Origin: Neelides folsomi
Taxonomy: Eukaryota; Arthropoda; Collembola; Neelipleona; Neelidae
Assembly: GCA_034687125.1 (NCBI GenBank)
Contig: JAQGBZ010000157.1
Span: 78,981-142,980, forward strand
Length of the DNA stretch: 64,000 bases
Direction: 5' to 3'
In this document: positions 1 to 11,184 of the stretch, piece after piece
Layout: every line of letters starts with the position of its first letter
Numbering within the stretch: the first letter of the stretch is position 1
Notes under the pieces: generated by a model
Databases searched by the model: none
What the model was told of the DNA's origin: nothing
The model's input: the letters and a program-made list of their open reading frames with translations, nothing else
Position numbers and translations under genes: made by a program

Positions 1-152
1 CGAAAAAAGAGAATATGAGGTAAAGTTATTAAAATAATAATAATTAAACAATACATTTTTAATCATCACTTGCTATTTATAATAATCAGTTATTTCATAA
101 TGCGTGCAATTCTTCTTAACATTCAATGAATTTTTCAATGTTTTTAATCTAG

Positions 153-1498
153 AACAAAAAAGTATTAGAAGACAAGCTTTCTCTTTATGAAAAAGAGAAT
201 AGAGATTTGACGGATCTTAAATCGAAAAATCAGTCGACGATCGATGACTTGTACAACCGATTGAAGCATTACGAAAACGACGTCACGATTCTTCAAAAAG
301 AAATAACTCTTGCTCGAAAGCACATCGGAAAGTTGGATTCGGATTATCATGACAAAGAACTTCAAGCCAGGAGTTTACAGAGTAAACTTAATTCAGCCGA
401 AGAAGAACTAAGAGGAAAACGGAGTTTGAATTCAAGTCAAGAAGAGCTCATCCGGACTTTCTCTGAACAAAAGAAGGCTTTGGAAATTCAGAATGAATCT
501 CTGACTCGAGATTTAGAGAAACACAAGAACTTGAGCAAAAGCTGTAATTCTGAATTAATGAAAGGGAATGAAATCATCAAGAAGCTTCAGAATGAAATTC
601 GAAATACTCACAAAGACAAAAAATTAGAGGTATTTAAATATATTATTAAACAATTTCAATTTCATTGAAATATTTCATTTGAAATTAATTACTTAACATT
701 CCTAATAATGTTCATTTTTAAGTATTTTGAGGGATATTTATTGTATAATATTAGTACATTGTACATAATATACTTTTTATTCTTATAATAATTGATTAAT
801 TGATTTTATATTTACAGAGACAAAAAAGAATTGAGCTGGAAGAACTTGCAGAAAGAAAAGAGAAAGAAATGGTCGGAATAAATGAAGATTTGAAGAAGCT
901 GAAAGAAGACTTTACTCATTTTGAAGCTGAAATGGAAGCAAAAACAAAATTATTGGAAGAAACAGAGAAAAAAGTTGAGGCTCAAGAAGAGGTTTTAAAA
1001 ACAAAGGAAACTCTCATTTCATGGCTCAACAAACAGTTGAATGAACTTCAGGGGCTTGGAAATCTCTCAAGATTTCGTCAGAACCTTGAAGTTGCTAAAG
1101 ATCCGGAAAGATTCGGTCTTCGGGACGCTTCTGAATTGGAAAATCGTGATTCAACATTACGCGGAATTTCATTTGAACAGGACCAAAGTGTGGATAAATC
1201 CAAGTCGTTGAATCAAAATTCTTACAGTTCTCCCGCTTGGATGAATATTTACAAGAATTCCCTGAAAGCAAATGACTCACGAGTCGAAGCACATCAGGGC
1301 TCAATTAAAGAATCAACTTTACTGGAAAATGACTCAAGTCGGAATGTGAATGGGAATATCAACGAAAAGGACAAAGTTGGAGGGAGGGGAAGAAAATTGA
1401 ATCCTAAAAGACAACCAACTTGGGTGACGAATGGAAATTCAAAAGTAACATTGGATGCTCTCATTAACAAACCTACTTTCCCTATTTGGAAAAGTTAA
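153..1498 (+). CDS. SASS6: SAS-6 centriole assembly protein, C-terminal part (5' end outside window)
   Basis: This is the 3' part of a gene for the centriolar cartwheel protein SAS-6. Two exons are visible: 153-629 (acceptor AG at 151-152, donor GT at 630) and 818-1498 (acceptor at 816-817), joined in phase 0 and ending in TAA. The first encodes a continuous acidic/basic heptad coiled coil. The second continues it and then reaches the block ISWLNKQLNELQ, which matches the conserved end of the SAS-6 coiled coil, followed by a low-complexity Ser/Asn/Lys-rich tail. SAS-6 dimers pair through this coiled coil while the N-terminal head domain, upstream of this window, forms the ninefold hub. An AATAAA lies at 1864-1869. 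The gene is convergent with the DUF229 gene at 2114. The family call rests on the LNKQLNE block and tail architecture; other long coiled-coil proteins are the alternative. Confidence 0.8.
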
Positions 1499-2113
1499 CC
1501 GTTTAAATGAGACATGTTTAATAATTAACATAATTTTCTATTTTAAAATCTTGTAAATTTTTCACGCTTCTGCCACATTGTATTATCATTCTTTTTCCTT
1601 GAAAATGATTCATGAAAGTTCCAATTGTAATTTATTTAATTTATGTTTAAACAAGATTTGAGAATTTAAGAACCTATTGAATTATTTTTTATGAGTTTAA
1701 GTTTAAGTATTTGTGAATAGTGAATGTGTGATGTGTTCTTGATGCTACAACTTTTTTTTCTCAAGCCTTAACAATTTAAGTGCAATGTATCTGATTGATG
1801 TATGGTTATTTAAATCTGATTTGGAAATTAATTCTATATATTTTTGCAGGTTATTTCAAATGCAATAAAAACATACTTTTTTTGTTTTAAATATTTAAAC
1901 AACATTTACATTTATTTTATACAAATAGGTTAACATGCAAGGGTATTATGTTTAGGTAAATTCATTAAAGGTATAATTATATAATTATATCTTTATATTA
2001 GCATCACGAGAATATTTTAATAGCAAATCTAACGTAGTAAAATGTAAAATTATAACGTTTATCATTAAGTAGATAACTTACAATAATTTAAATTATTTAA
2101 ACATTAAAAAAGA
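1499..2113. other. Convergent 3' intergenic region
   Basis: This AT-rich stretch holds the 3' untranslated region of SAS-6, with AATAAA at 1864-1869, and probably the 3' UTR of the convergent DUF229 gene. No coding exon is visible. Confidence 0.6.
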
Positions 2114-4653
2114 TTAATTACAAAAACAAATTTTTTTCAGTACAACATCTTTGGAGTCCGCTACGCATTTTGATTCTTGCGAATATTGACTTGTTCGAAT
2201 TACCTCCCCAAACTTCCAAATATTATTTTCCTTTGTTATCAACATATCAAAATGTCCCGTTCCTGGTATAGTTCTGAATGCCACTTGATACTTTTCTGAT
2301 AATAATAATTGGCCCTTTTGTTCTTCTTTTAAAGCGGATGTATAATTGTGATATATCCTTTGAATGCTCACGATTTCTTTAACCTTTAAACTCGCACATT
2401 TGTTTAGACTATTTTTGATCAATAGATTCATTTCACCCACAAGCAAAAAAATCCCCTTCTTTGCATCATCACTACCAATTGGAAATGATATTTTAGAATT
2501 ACAAAAACAAAACTCGTCCGGAATTCCACATGATTGACAATTCCTATCTTCCGGTATTGGAAGAAAAAGACTTATTCCTCTATTTGTTAATTCATTGGTT
2601 CGCGTCAAAAGATTTTCATCGGTTATTTTGCGCAAATCCAAGAAATCCTTTAAAGTTTCATGTAAATCGAAGTGAGTTGTTAGACGCCTTGTATTGTTTT
2701 TAAGGGTGTCGATCGCAAGAGGATATTTCTCTTTGAACTCATCGGGAAAGATGAAATACATAAAAGGCATCCGATCTTCCAAACTCCCTTGGGTGGTTTC
2801 TCTTAAAGGCCCCGTTCGAATTCCATGGTCGCTCATTAGAAGGAAAATTGTTGTATTGAAATGGCCTTTGGCTTTCATCCATTCTAGAGTTTCCCGAAGA
2901 GCATTGTCACCCAGAAGGGATCTTTCAAGATTGTCATGAAAGAGGGAATTGACCCAATTATAACCAAAATATCTCCTCGATTTTCCCATAAAATTGGCTA
3001 TGAGCTTCAAGTTGTCAAGTATAGATTGATATGCAAGTTTGGCCCCATGACAGAGATGTGAATTGTTGGGATGATTATTTCCAATGAATAGGTCCATTTG
3101 TCGAAAAAATCCATTGCCTTGAATAGAAATTCATAATATACCTTAATATATTGTAGATAAAGATTAAAATTAAACCTGGGCTCAACACTGGTTGGGAAAC
3201 AAAGGATCCTACCACCTAATTGAGGATGCTCATGGTTTGCGCGATTATTTATTATTATTTACCATTTACGATAAGGTATTTTAATAAGATAGATATGACT
3301 TTAAATCCTACCGTAATCAACGGGTGATTTTCTAAATCCTTTTTTATCGAGTGTAAATAAGCCAATATCATTCCCATCTTCTGCATAACTCGTGTAAAAT
3401 CCATTTTTCTTGAAATCGTCCCAAATAAATGTGCAATTATCAAAATAACCTTCATTTATCCAACAATCTTTTTTCAATTCATCTACATCCATACCGGTTA
3501 GCAAAGGCATCTGGATAAAAATATTTATATGAATTAAAATAATATGAAATGCTTAACATATCTATTATCAATTTATTATTTGTGTCTTTTTTTGTGTCAA
3601 CTTTAAAGATTATTAATATGTAAATATTATGTAATTCCATTCATTTTGATTACTATATTGGGAAATGTGTTTTCTCCATTTTTGGCCGCTCCATTCAACT
3701 CAATGGCATTCAATGTGTTTAAAAGATACTTGCGAGCTTTGGGTAACGCTCTGATAAATTGCATATGAGAAACTGCATCGAAACCCAATATAACAACATT
3801 ATAATCACTAGAGACTTTTCTTTCACTGGCCGATTTCTTCATTTCTAATACCCGTTTTTCAATTTGTGGTTTGACGCGGATAAATCTGAATATGTCGTTT
3901 GAAACTTTGTTTTTGCTTCCTGGTAATGGACATTTTAAGAGAATCGTTTCGTAATTCTTCGGAATTAAAGTCACATTTGATTTAACATTTATGCATTCAT
4001 CCTTAACTCTGAATAAAAATTAAGGCTTAATACAGGTGCTTATGCTGCATAAGCACCTGTATTAAGCCTAGTGGTATAAGTTATGCACACATCGCTCTAT
4101 CTATATTGTTTATATCATGATTCATGAGTAACTTATAAATTAATATATTTTAAAATAAAGTTTAAATTTTTGAAACTTACATGTAATGGTTTTCGTAATT
4201 TCCATATTTGTAATCAGTCTCAGAACTCTTGTCGAGTAATTCTTGGTAGCAACATTCTCTGCTGTTATATTTGGAGTTTTGGGGAATTGAAATTATTGAA
4301 GAATCGAGATCAGATTCGAATAATGATGTATATCTTAAAGAACATTTAATTTTTGGAGGAGGAAGAAGAAATTTTTTAATTGATTCTTCAAAAGGATCAA
4401 GTTGGGGAATAACACAGCCTTTATTGTTATTAATTAAACTTGTTTCAGAATCATTGTTTGTCCCATTTTGCGACAATGAACTGGTAATAAAAGCCTTTGG
4501 GCGTTCATAATAGGCCAACAAAGGTAAAGCGTTTATTACGATTATGATTAGAAAAATACCTAGCATAATTGAAATGACTTTTGGAATTTTCTTCCTTAAT
4601 TTTAAAATTAAGTTAACAATTTTCCTCTTCCTTGTCTTCAATGGCGATAACAT
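2114..4653 (-). CDS. DUF229-family membrane-anchored protein (sulfatase/alkaline-phosphatase-like fold)
   Basis: Four exons read right to left: 4653-4181, 4008-3654, 3510-3312 and 3117-2114, giving 676 residues. The ATG at 4653 is the first in frame; it is followed by a basic stretch and one hydrophobic segment (about residues 33-50, IMLGIFLIIIVINALPLL), so a type II signal anchor. The lumenal part carries the DUF229 landmarks: VVILGFDAVS, then NTFPNIMPLLTGMD across the exon 2/3 junction, then YFGYNWVNSLFHD and the metal-site block LMSDHGIRTG. DUF229 proteins are an arthropod/nematode-expanded family related to sulfatases and alkaline phosphatases; their substrates are mostly unknown. A cysteine-rich patch (CQSCGIPDEFCFC) lies in the last third. 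The intron at 4009-4180 contains a perfect palindrome (listed separately). Family assignment is firm; the enzymatic role is not known. Confidence 0.88.
4023..4069. repeat. Perfect 23-bp inverted repeat with a 1-base centre
   Basis: Bases 4023-4045 are the exact reverse complement of 4047-4069, with a single T at 4046. The palindrome lies in intron 1 of the DUF229 gene. The bases just outside do not continue the pairing. It could be a minimal foldback transposon or an intronic hairpin. Confidence 0.9.
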
Positions 4654-5899
4654 TATAAACGGTTTCAATATGGAGATAGCTCTAGGACGTATTTTTTTAT
4701 AAAATTAATTATTCATGTAATTCATTCAATTTACTTGGGTTCACTTACAAACAACAAAATGAAATTTTCAAACGATTAATTGAGTATAAAATACGATTAT
4801 GCAACATATACTGCATATATATTGAGTTCTTTAGCATATAGGATATGATGGCCAAGTTTAAAAGGGACAAGATTTAAAATTATCGAGAACTTTAAACAAA
4901 TAAACTGCATCAATATTAATATTCCTATAATTATTTATTGGCTTAATTAAACTTGCTTAAACATTGAAATGTGAAATATGTATACAAAAATATTAAATAT
5001 TATTTGTAGGTACCTATGTACTTTTACGATGGAAAGATGGAATATATTTAAAAGTATATAAAAGTCAGATGAATAACACACATCCTGAAAGCACTAATGA
5101 ACAAACAAACACTACACCAAGATTTAAAAATCTATAAATAAGAAACAATGAAACAAATTACAATTTTACCTCTAGGTATTAACTATGGTCATTTAATTGT
5201 GTAGAAAGTTTCGGCCTTAAATCTAAGCAAATAGTGAGAGATTCTTTACAATTACTTTCCTGTAACCCAAATTTAAAATTGGATTGGATCTTTTAAAGAT
5301 GCAAATGAACTCTGACTCATTTTCGACTGATTCCCTATACACGTGTCAGATAGTGTATTTATCGAAAGAAGTGAAAAAATCCCAGATAGCAAATTTTTTA
5401 TTACTAATTCAAACTATGCAATGTGCCTTATAAGGATGAGGTTTTACATAATGTGGTTATGTTTTATTTAATAGATTATTGTATGGTAGTAGTTACATAA
5501 TTAATAATTAATACTTATCATGAGGAAATTAAAATATCTTATATTAGGAACAAACTAAATATTAACTAATTTATAATATATAATATATGTTATGTAATAT
5601 TATTAATATACGAAAAGGAGAAAGAATCGTTTATTTTCTTTCCTGGGACTGTATTTATAAAAATTTTATTCCTAATAACTACATCTTTAATAGTTAACCA
5701 AACAAATGTTGGGGGCTAATAAAGAAATCCTATTAACGCTTTATAAATAAGGCGATTTTAAGCTAACAAACGTGTCAAATCAACCAGTGCAATCTACAGT
5801 GTAGTGCTCACGGATTTCATTCCAACTTTTGTTGTGCTCGAGCATGCATATATCTATTTAGAAATTAGATTAATTAAAACAATAACGATTAAAATTGAT
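4654..5899. other. Gene-free AT-rich region upstream of the DUF229 gene
   Basis: No exon-like stretch is seen on either strand. This is the presumed promoter and 5' UTR side of the minus-strand DUF229 gene, followed by AT-rich DNA leading into the transposon-rich block. Confidence 0.5.
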
Positions 5900-6130
5900 C
5901 AAAAGCTTAAATTATATTTTCGCAAATTTGGGTCCACAGGTTTTCCTTTAATTTGTCGGTGACTTCCATCGAAAAGCTTCCGAAAAGTTGGTGTAATTTT
6001 CGATCACGAGATTAACCAACAGAATGTTTTCTTGATGTGACCAATTGGCCCTCCTTGGTCTTTTCTCCTTCGCACCCGGGTTCGACATTTGCGAAAGTTG
6101 GGACATTTTTAGAAATGTGTAAAAATGCAC
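5900..6130 (-). pseudogene. Fragment of a zeste-like Myb/SANT DNA-binding domain, frame-broken
   Basis: On the minus strand one frame reads RPRRANWSHQENILLVNLV and then ENYTNFSEAF (about 6075-5970). The continuation EVTDKLKENLWTQICENII lies in another frame just downstream. Together they match the layout of the Myb_DNA-bind_5 (zeste-like) domain, with the tryptophans and acidic helix expected of a SANT fold. The shift between frames and the lack of flanking exons suggest a dead copy, perhaps left by a transposon or a duplicated gene. A short intron joining the two pieces is possible but no good splice pair is obvious. Confidence 0.5.
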
Positions 6131-6325
6131 TTATGAGCTAATAGCGAAATGTTTTCCCCTAACTATATTAGGCCCTTATTAGGTTGTTTGTTAATACGAA
6201 AAAACTCGAGGTCATAGTGACCTAACAAAGTTAGCTATTAGATGATAAAGTTAATGGACCGTTATAAAAATCTAGCTAGAATTTTCTCCTCGACGAATGA
6301 AAGAATTTTACTTTAATAAATACTA

Positions 6326-7486
6326 TATGGGACCTTTTGGGAAAAAACGGGGTCCAAGTATTTATTAATTTAAGTTTCTAAAGAATTCGAGATTTTAATT
6401 TATTTGATCTTCAGTAAAAATAAACGATACATCACGTATTTCAACAAATTGGGGCAATTTACTACATTGACTATTATAACGTTAAAACATGATATCTTTG
6501 TTTATCAACCGTTACGTTTTGAGAATAATTTTGAAGAGACCTTTATGAATTTTATCATTTCCACTATTCTTTTTTCAATTCACTCTTCCAAGTTAAAAGA
6601 ATTAAACATCTTCCGAATATAATTTTCTCAAAACGACAGCTCAACAAATCGGATTGGGTAGATTATTCAGCATTTCAAAAAAGTTCAATTCAACTTTACA
6701 AAAAATTTGATGAATTCCTCATGTAACTATAATTTTAATTGAAGTTCAAATAAGTTAAAATTCATAATTCTCTAGAAACTTACATTAATAAATACTATAC
6801 TCCTCACACTCTAAGTTCCAAGAAAATTGAATCCCCCTCATGAAAGGGTTGTTTCGGAGGGCTGGATTTGGCGCACATTGAAATAACCGTACTATTTGCT
6901 TCAATGTTGCGTATTGCCTATTACAATTATTTTAATATACATAGAACTTATAAAATATTTTATTTGGCGTTAATCCAACAAAACGGATTATAAATATTTA
7001 TCGGATCTAATCACTGTCGGACCAATTTTTTTCCTCACTCGAATTTTCTTCGTCTATATCTCCAATTTGGATAACAACACGATCAATTTCTTTTAAGAAT
7101 AGCTTGAAATTCTCAAAATTCATGGCGTCGTGGTAATCTGCTTTACCAGTTAGATTTAAATATGTTAATATTTGGAATAAAACTAGGTTTAATAACTTAA
7201 GAGTTTATGAATTAAGAATAGACTTAATTAATGCTAGATTATTAATTCAAATTCTTCCCGGTTTTAATACGCTTTATTAAACGCCAAATGAAATATTTAA
7301 AAAAATTCTATGTATATTAAAATAATAGTACGAGGCAATATGCAACATTGAAGCAAATAGTACGGTTATTTCAAGTTGTGCCAAATCCAGCCCTCCGAAA
7401 CAACCCTTTTAAGAGGGGGATTCAATTTACTTGGAACTTAGAGTGTGCGGAGTATAGGACCCCGTTTTTTCCCAACAGGTCCCATA
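6326..7486. mobile_element. Foldback (long-TIR) DNA transposon, interrupted by a second inverted-repeat element
   Basis: The outer ends 6326-6355 and 7457-7486 are inverted repeats (29 of 30 bases pair). The pairing resumes at about 6796-6980 with about 7270-7456, so the original arm was around 200 bp long. Bases 6356-6795 interrupt the left arm and have their own ends (AGTATTTATTAA type, about 40 bp paired with a few mismatches). Between the outer arms a minus-strand transposase scrap is left (7013-7150, listed separately). The TTAATAAATACTATA string occurs both just left of 6326 and at the inner right end, so the insertion history is not fully resolved and no clear target duplication was identified. 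Confidence 0.75.
7013..7150 (-). pseudogene. DDE-transposase fragment inside the foldback element
   Basis: The minus strand reads GKADYHDAMNFENFKLFLKE followed by an acidic tail. The pattern D-Y-H-x-x-M-N-x-x-x-F resembles the DYHxxMN block of DDE_3-type transposases. The rest of the gene is missing, which fits an internally deleted non-autonomous element. Family assignment is by pattern recall only. Confidence 0.45.
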
Positions 7487-7593
7487 TGTAAAGTACATAA
7501 TAGAACTCCTCGATAGAATTAAATTAAAATGAACGAATTGAAAAATATAATATGATGATGGTTTATGTTTATTTATATTTTAGTTTCATTTAT

Positions 7594-10500
7594 TCAATTT
7601 TTAGTTTTTGTGATTTTTCTTATTTCCTTATCGTAGTACGCAACGGCCGCGTCTCCTTTCCTGCAAATGATCTCAGCCCTTCTGAATCTGGCAAATCTGT
7701 CTTCTAGGACGTTGTTAACGTAGGTGAGATCATATATTTTGAGCATCCAATCATAAAGGCCTGCGAAAGGAGTGAATTAATCAGGGTGAGTAATAATTAA
7801 TTAGATATTACGGGCAGCGGGTGGAAAGGCTCGCTCGAGTTTCTCCCGGTCAAAGTCTGGATGGGGAAGAATGTGTTCAACGAACTCCGCCACATTCTCC
7901 GGCTCAATACTTCCGGGCCTCGTCATTTCTCTCAAAGCCACGACAAAGTTTCCACCGAGGAGCCTGGAATTCCCTTCATAACTCCATTATTCATTCTCAC
8001 AGTTTCTTACCTCCGGGAATGAGCCCAAAAGTCCACATGGAGAACTTCTTTCGTCACTCGGTCGTACTTCACAATCGGATCAATCCCCTGTCAACAAAAC
8101 ATTCATACTTTATCTCTCATTTGCATCTACGATCTCAATCTCTACCATTCTTCCCATTAATTCTCGAATCAAATATTAAAACCACGGGGCAATATACTTT
8201 TCCTTTTTATGTAAATATTTAACAATTAATCATATTAAACAAGTACACATATAAAGCTTGTAACATTAATTAAACAATTAATAATTGATAAATAAAACAT
8301 CATCAACTTGTAATTATATAAATTACAAGTACATTAATTTAATCGGAGAGATTTTCATTCATTCGAGAATAATAACTTAACTTTACATGATGTAACTTCG
8401 TGTTTTATTAACATCGTACACAGAGAAGAAAATAATAAGTACATTGCATACAAACACAAAGGTTCAGTAAACTCTGGATATTTTAGATTTATTTTAATAT
8501 ATCGATAGTTCAAAATTCATGATTTTGATGGATAAGGTTTTTGAAGATATTACGAGTGCCGTGAGTGTTTTAAGGTAATAAAACACATTTTAAAATAAGG
8601 TTGTAAATTTAATGAGAATAGGTAATAATAAGGTTGGTATTAAAAATCACCTTAAGGATGCAGAGACCTTCCATTAAAATCCTTACGGGACTTGGGGGAT
8701 TGTTCCTAATGGATTTCATTCTCGTAATGACCTCATAAGGAAGAACGGCTTGGTCCAAAGACGCATCTTGCATGGCTTTCACTTCTATGTATTCATGTTC
8801 AGCTCGTCGTTTTAAAAAGTAAGCTTCGTCTTTCAACCTCTCTGCCTCTTGTTTTTCATCCAAGAGTGCAAATAATTTCATTTTATCCTCATCGCTCAAA
8901 TCCAGAGTTGCATGTAATTTGGAATATGGAGCCAAACGGCGATCGTTTTTGAAATCAAAGGTTTTCCATGTTGAAGACAACGCCGCCTTGTTGCGAAAAA
9001 CATCCGACACCTTACGAGAATTCTTTTGTCCAGATTGTTGTTGTTGAGATCCGCCATTATTTCCTTCAATGTTATTTGCTCCATTTGATGCAGAGGAAGA
9101 ATTTGAATTTTCTTTGTTATTTTCTTCCGAATCAAATGATCCAGAGTTTCCTTCATTCTTTTTTGTATCGGTTTCCCCTTTAGACTGCCCTTGGAAGGAT
9201 TTTGATAATTTTGAAATACCCAATGGGTTAAGGAGAGATCCACCATGTCCATCTCCACCCTCCGAAACAACTCCATTTTTAATGTCTTCTTCTGCCCTTA
9301 AACTTGCTAATGTTCGTCTTTGGTGAAAATGAAAGTTTTTGAAGGAGTTATAATTAATTCTTTCATTTTAAGCAAACATTATTAAAAAATTAAAAACTTT
9401 ACCTCAATGCTGATGATTCTCTAGATTTATTCTTCCAATGGGTTGTTCTTCTTTTGAGAATGGCTAGATTTATGAAATTTTTCGGCCACAAGTTGAGTTG
9501 ACTAATAAAACAATGATTTTTAATAATGTATACCTTCTTGAATAGAACATGATTTGAAAATTAAAGATTTGAAAATTCTTATTTGCGCATAGTGTATGAA
9601 TTTTAGTACATGCTTAAAAATATGAAAAATTTAATGATAGGTTAATTTGATATTGCTTATTATTTAATTAAATATATAAGAACTAATAGTCTTACGCTAG
9701 TTTCTTTTTAACCCAATTCTTAATTGATGATTTAATCTTGATAATATTGAAGAAGCTGAATGTTGATCGAGGAGGACCATTGCTAATTACTCCTTTATTT
9801 TTATCATTTTTTCTTTGGGATTTTCTTTGTGGTTGATTTTTATTTCCAGCCGCGACACTTGGACCTCCTGCTCTCTCAGGATTATTTATCGATTCGTCTT
9901 TTCTATGGTTTGAATCAAATGATAACATAAACAGATCAAAAAGCACCATACCATATTACATTATACCTATACTGTGTAATTGGAATAGTATAGGGTCTTC
10001 AATTTATAACGTTACCCACGTAAATGATTCTACTGGTAAAAACTATCGTAGTATCGGTTGTATACTGATTTACTATATTATGTATATGTTTAGACATATA
10101 ATATTACATATAGTAAATATGCATGTATGGCAGATAGTTGAAATATGGAGATGTGACTTACTTTGCTTTCCAATCTTTCATCGTTCTTTTCAACCGAAGG
10201 ATCTTGAATACGTCAAGTGTGGACTCTGCTGACTTCTGCTTTTGAAGTTTTTTGCTAATATAAAAAATTTAATTAAATGCGTTTTCAACTTTGTCCTTTC
10301 TCAAAGTATGTTTACATATTAAACATTTTTCTTTATATACCATATATTGACATATAATTAGTTTTTTATGGTTTTTATAGTAAATGACTGCTATTATATA
10401 GTAAAGTAATAAAAGTCATTTATAGAATGGAATATGTACTCTATATAAGCCATTTAAACATTCGTGTACCTTCCTCTGTTCTTGACCCATCCTTTAATTG

Positions 10501-11184
10501 ATTTCTTTAAATAAATAACTTTGAACAAATCAGTCATTCCTCCATCATCTCTTATTTGGAACTTCATTCGACTTAAAGTTTGATTTAAAGAAATTACTTC
10601 CTCGGTATCATTTTTGAAAATTGCATAAAATTTAACTCAATTCAATTTTTAGTGTAAAATACAGATATTATTGTAAAATCATGATATAACAATTTTCATT
10701 ATAGGTAATTTTTGAACCAAACTTACTATTTTTTCAACCATCCAAAAACACTTCTATTGAATCGAATGACACGAAATATGTCCATAGGTTTTTTGCCACT
10801 AAATTGAAAGAAGTACTATATGTAGTTTATCAATAAATGACTTTTTAAAGACTTGTAAACATGACAAGAAAGTTCATAGATCTTTACCCATTTCCTTTTG
10901 TGTTTGCTCTCCATGCTTTAAAAATACTTTTCGCTTTGGGAAGAGCTTGAAATATTTTGGATATAATGTTGAATTTCCTATTTTAATGAAAACTTTAAGA
11001 TATTTCATTTGTATTTTTTAAATTTTAAATAGATGTTTTTTATAATTGAAATTAACTTCTTATAATCATTGTTTGATATTAAATTCTAATACCTGAAATC
11101 AATTCTTTTAAGAAAAATTAAAGCTCTCACTCCACGTGATAATTTAACATTAGAAGCTGAAGCGTTTAAACTTGTATTTGACAT
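7594..11184 (-). CDS. Repeat protein with a C-terminal dynein-heavy-chain stalk/microtubule-binding-like region and no motor
   Basis: Eleven exons join in frame into 605 residues: 11184-11093, 10977-10888, 10798-10727, 10571-10470, 10254-10162, 9902-9696, 9501-9403, 9317-8651, 8087-8011, 7963-7812, 7760-7594. Exons 2-7 each encode one copy of a roughly 23-residue motif, for example LFKVIYLKKSIKGWVKNR and DVFKILRLKRTMKDWKAK; degenerate copies lie in exon 1 and at KVSDVFRNKAALSSTWKTF. After a Ser/Asn/Gln-rich linker comes a charged helix and then blocks matching the dynein heavy chain stalk: YIEVKAMQ, MKSIRNNPPSPVRILMEGL, VDFWAHSRRLLGGNFVVAL, HPDFDREKLERAFPPAARLY and DWMLKIYDLTYVNNVLEDRF. In dyneins these are coiled coil 1, the microtubule-binding head and the start of coiled coil 2. 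No AAA domain or Walker motif is present and the protein ends soon after. I infer a motor-less microtubule-binding protein. The exon 3/4 junction is the least certain splice. Confidence 0.7.
8088..8650. other. Intron 8 of the dynein-stalk-like gene
   Basis: This AT-rich 563-base intron separates the MEGLCILK exon from the GIDPIVKYD exon. No nested gene or clear repeat is seen. Confidence 0.6.

Noticed and set aside
7821-8222. Plus-strand open frame of 133 codons
   Set aside because: It overlaps, on the opposite strand, two exons (7812-7963 and 8011-8087) whose products match the dynein stalk; it has no features of its own.
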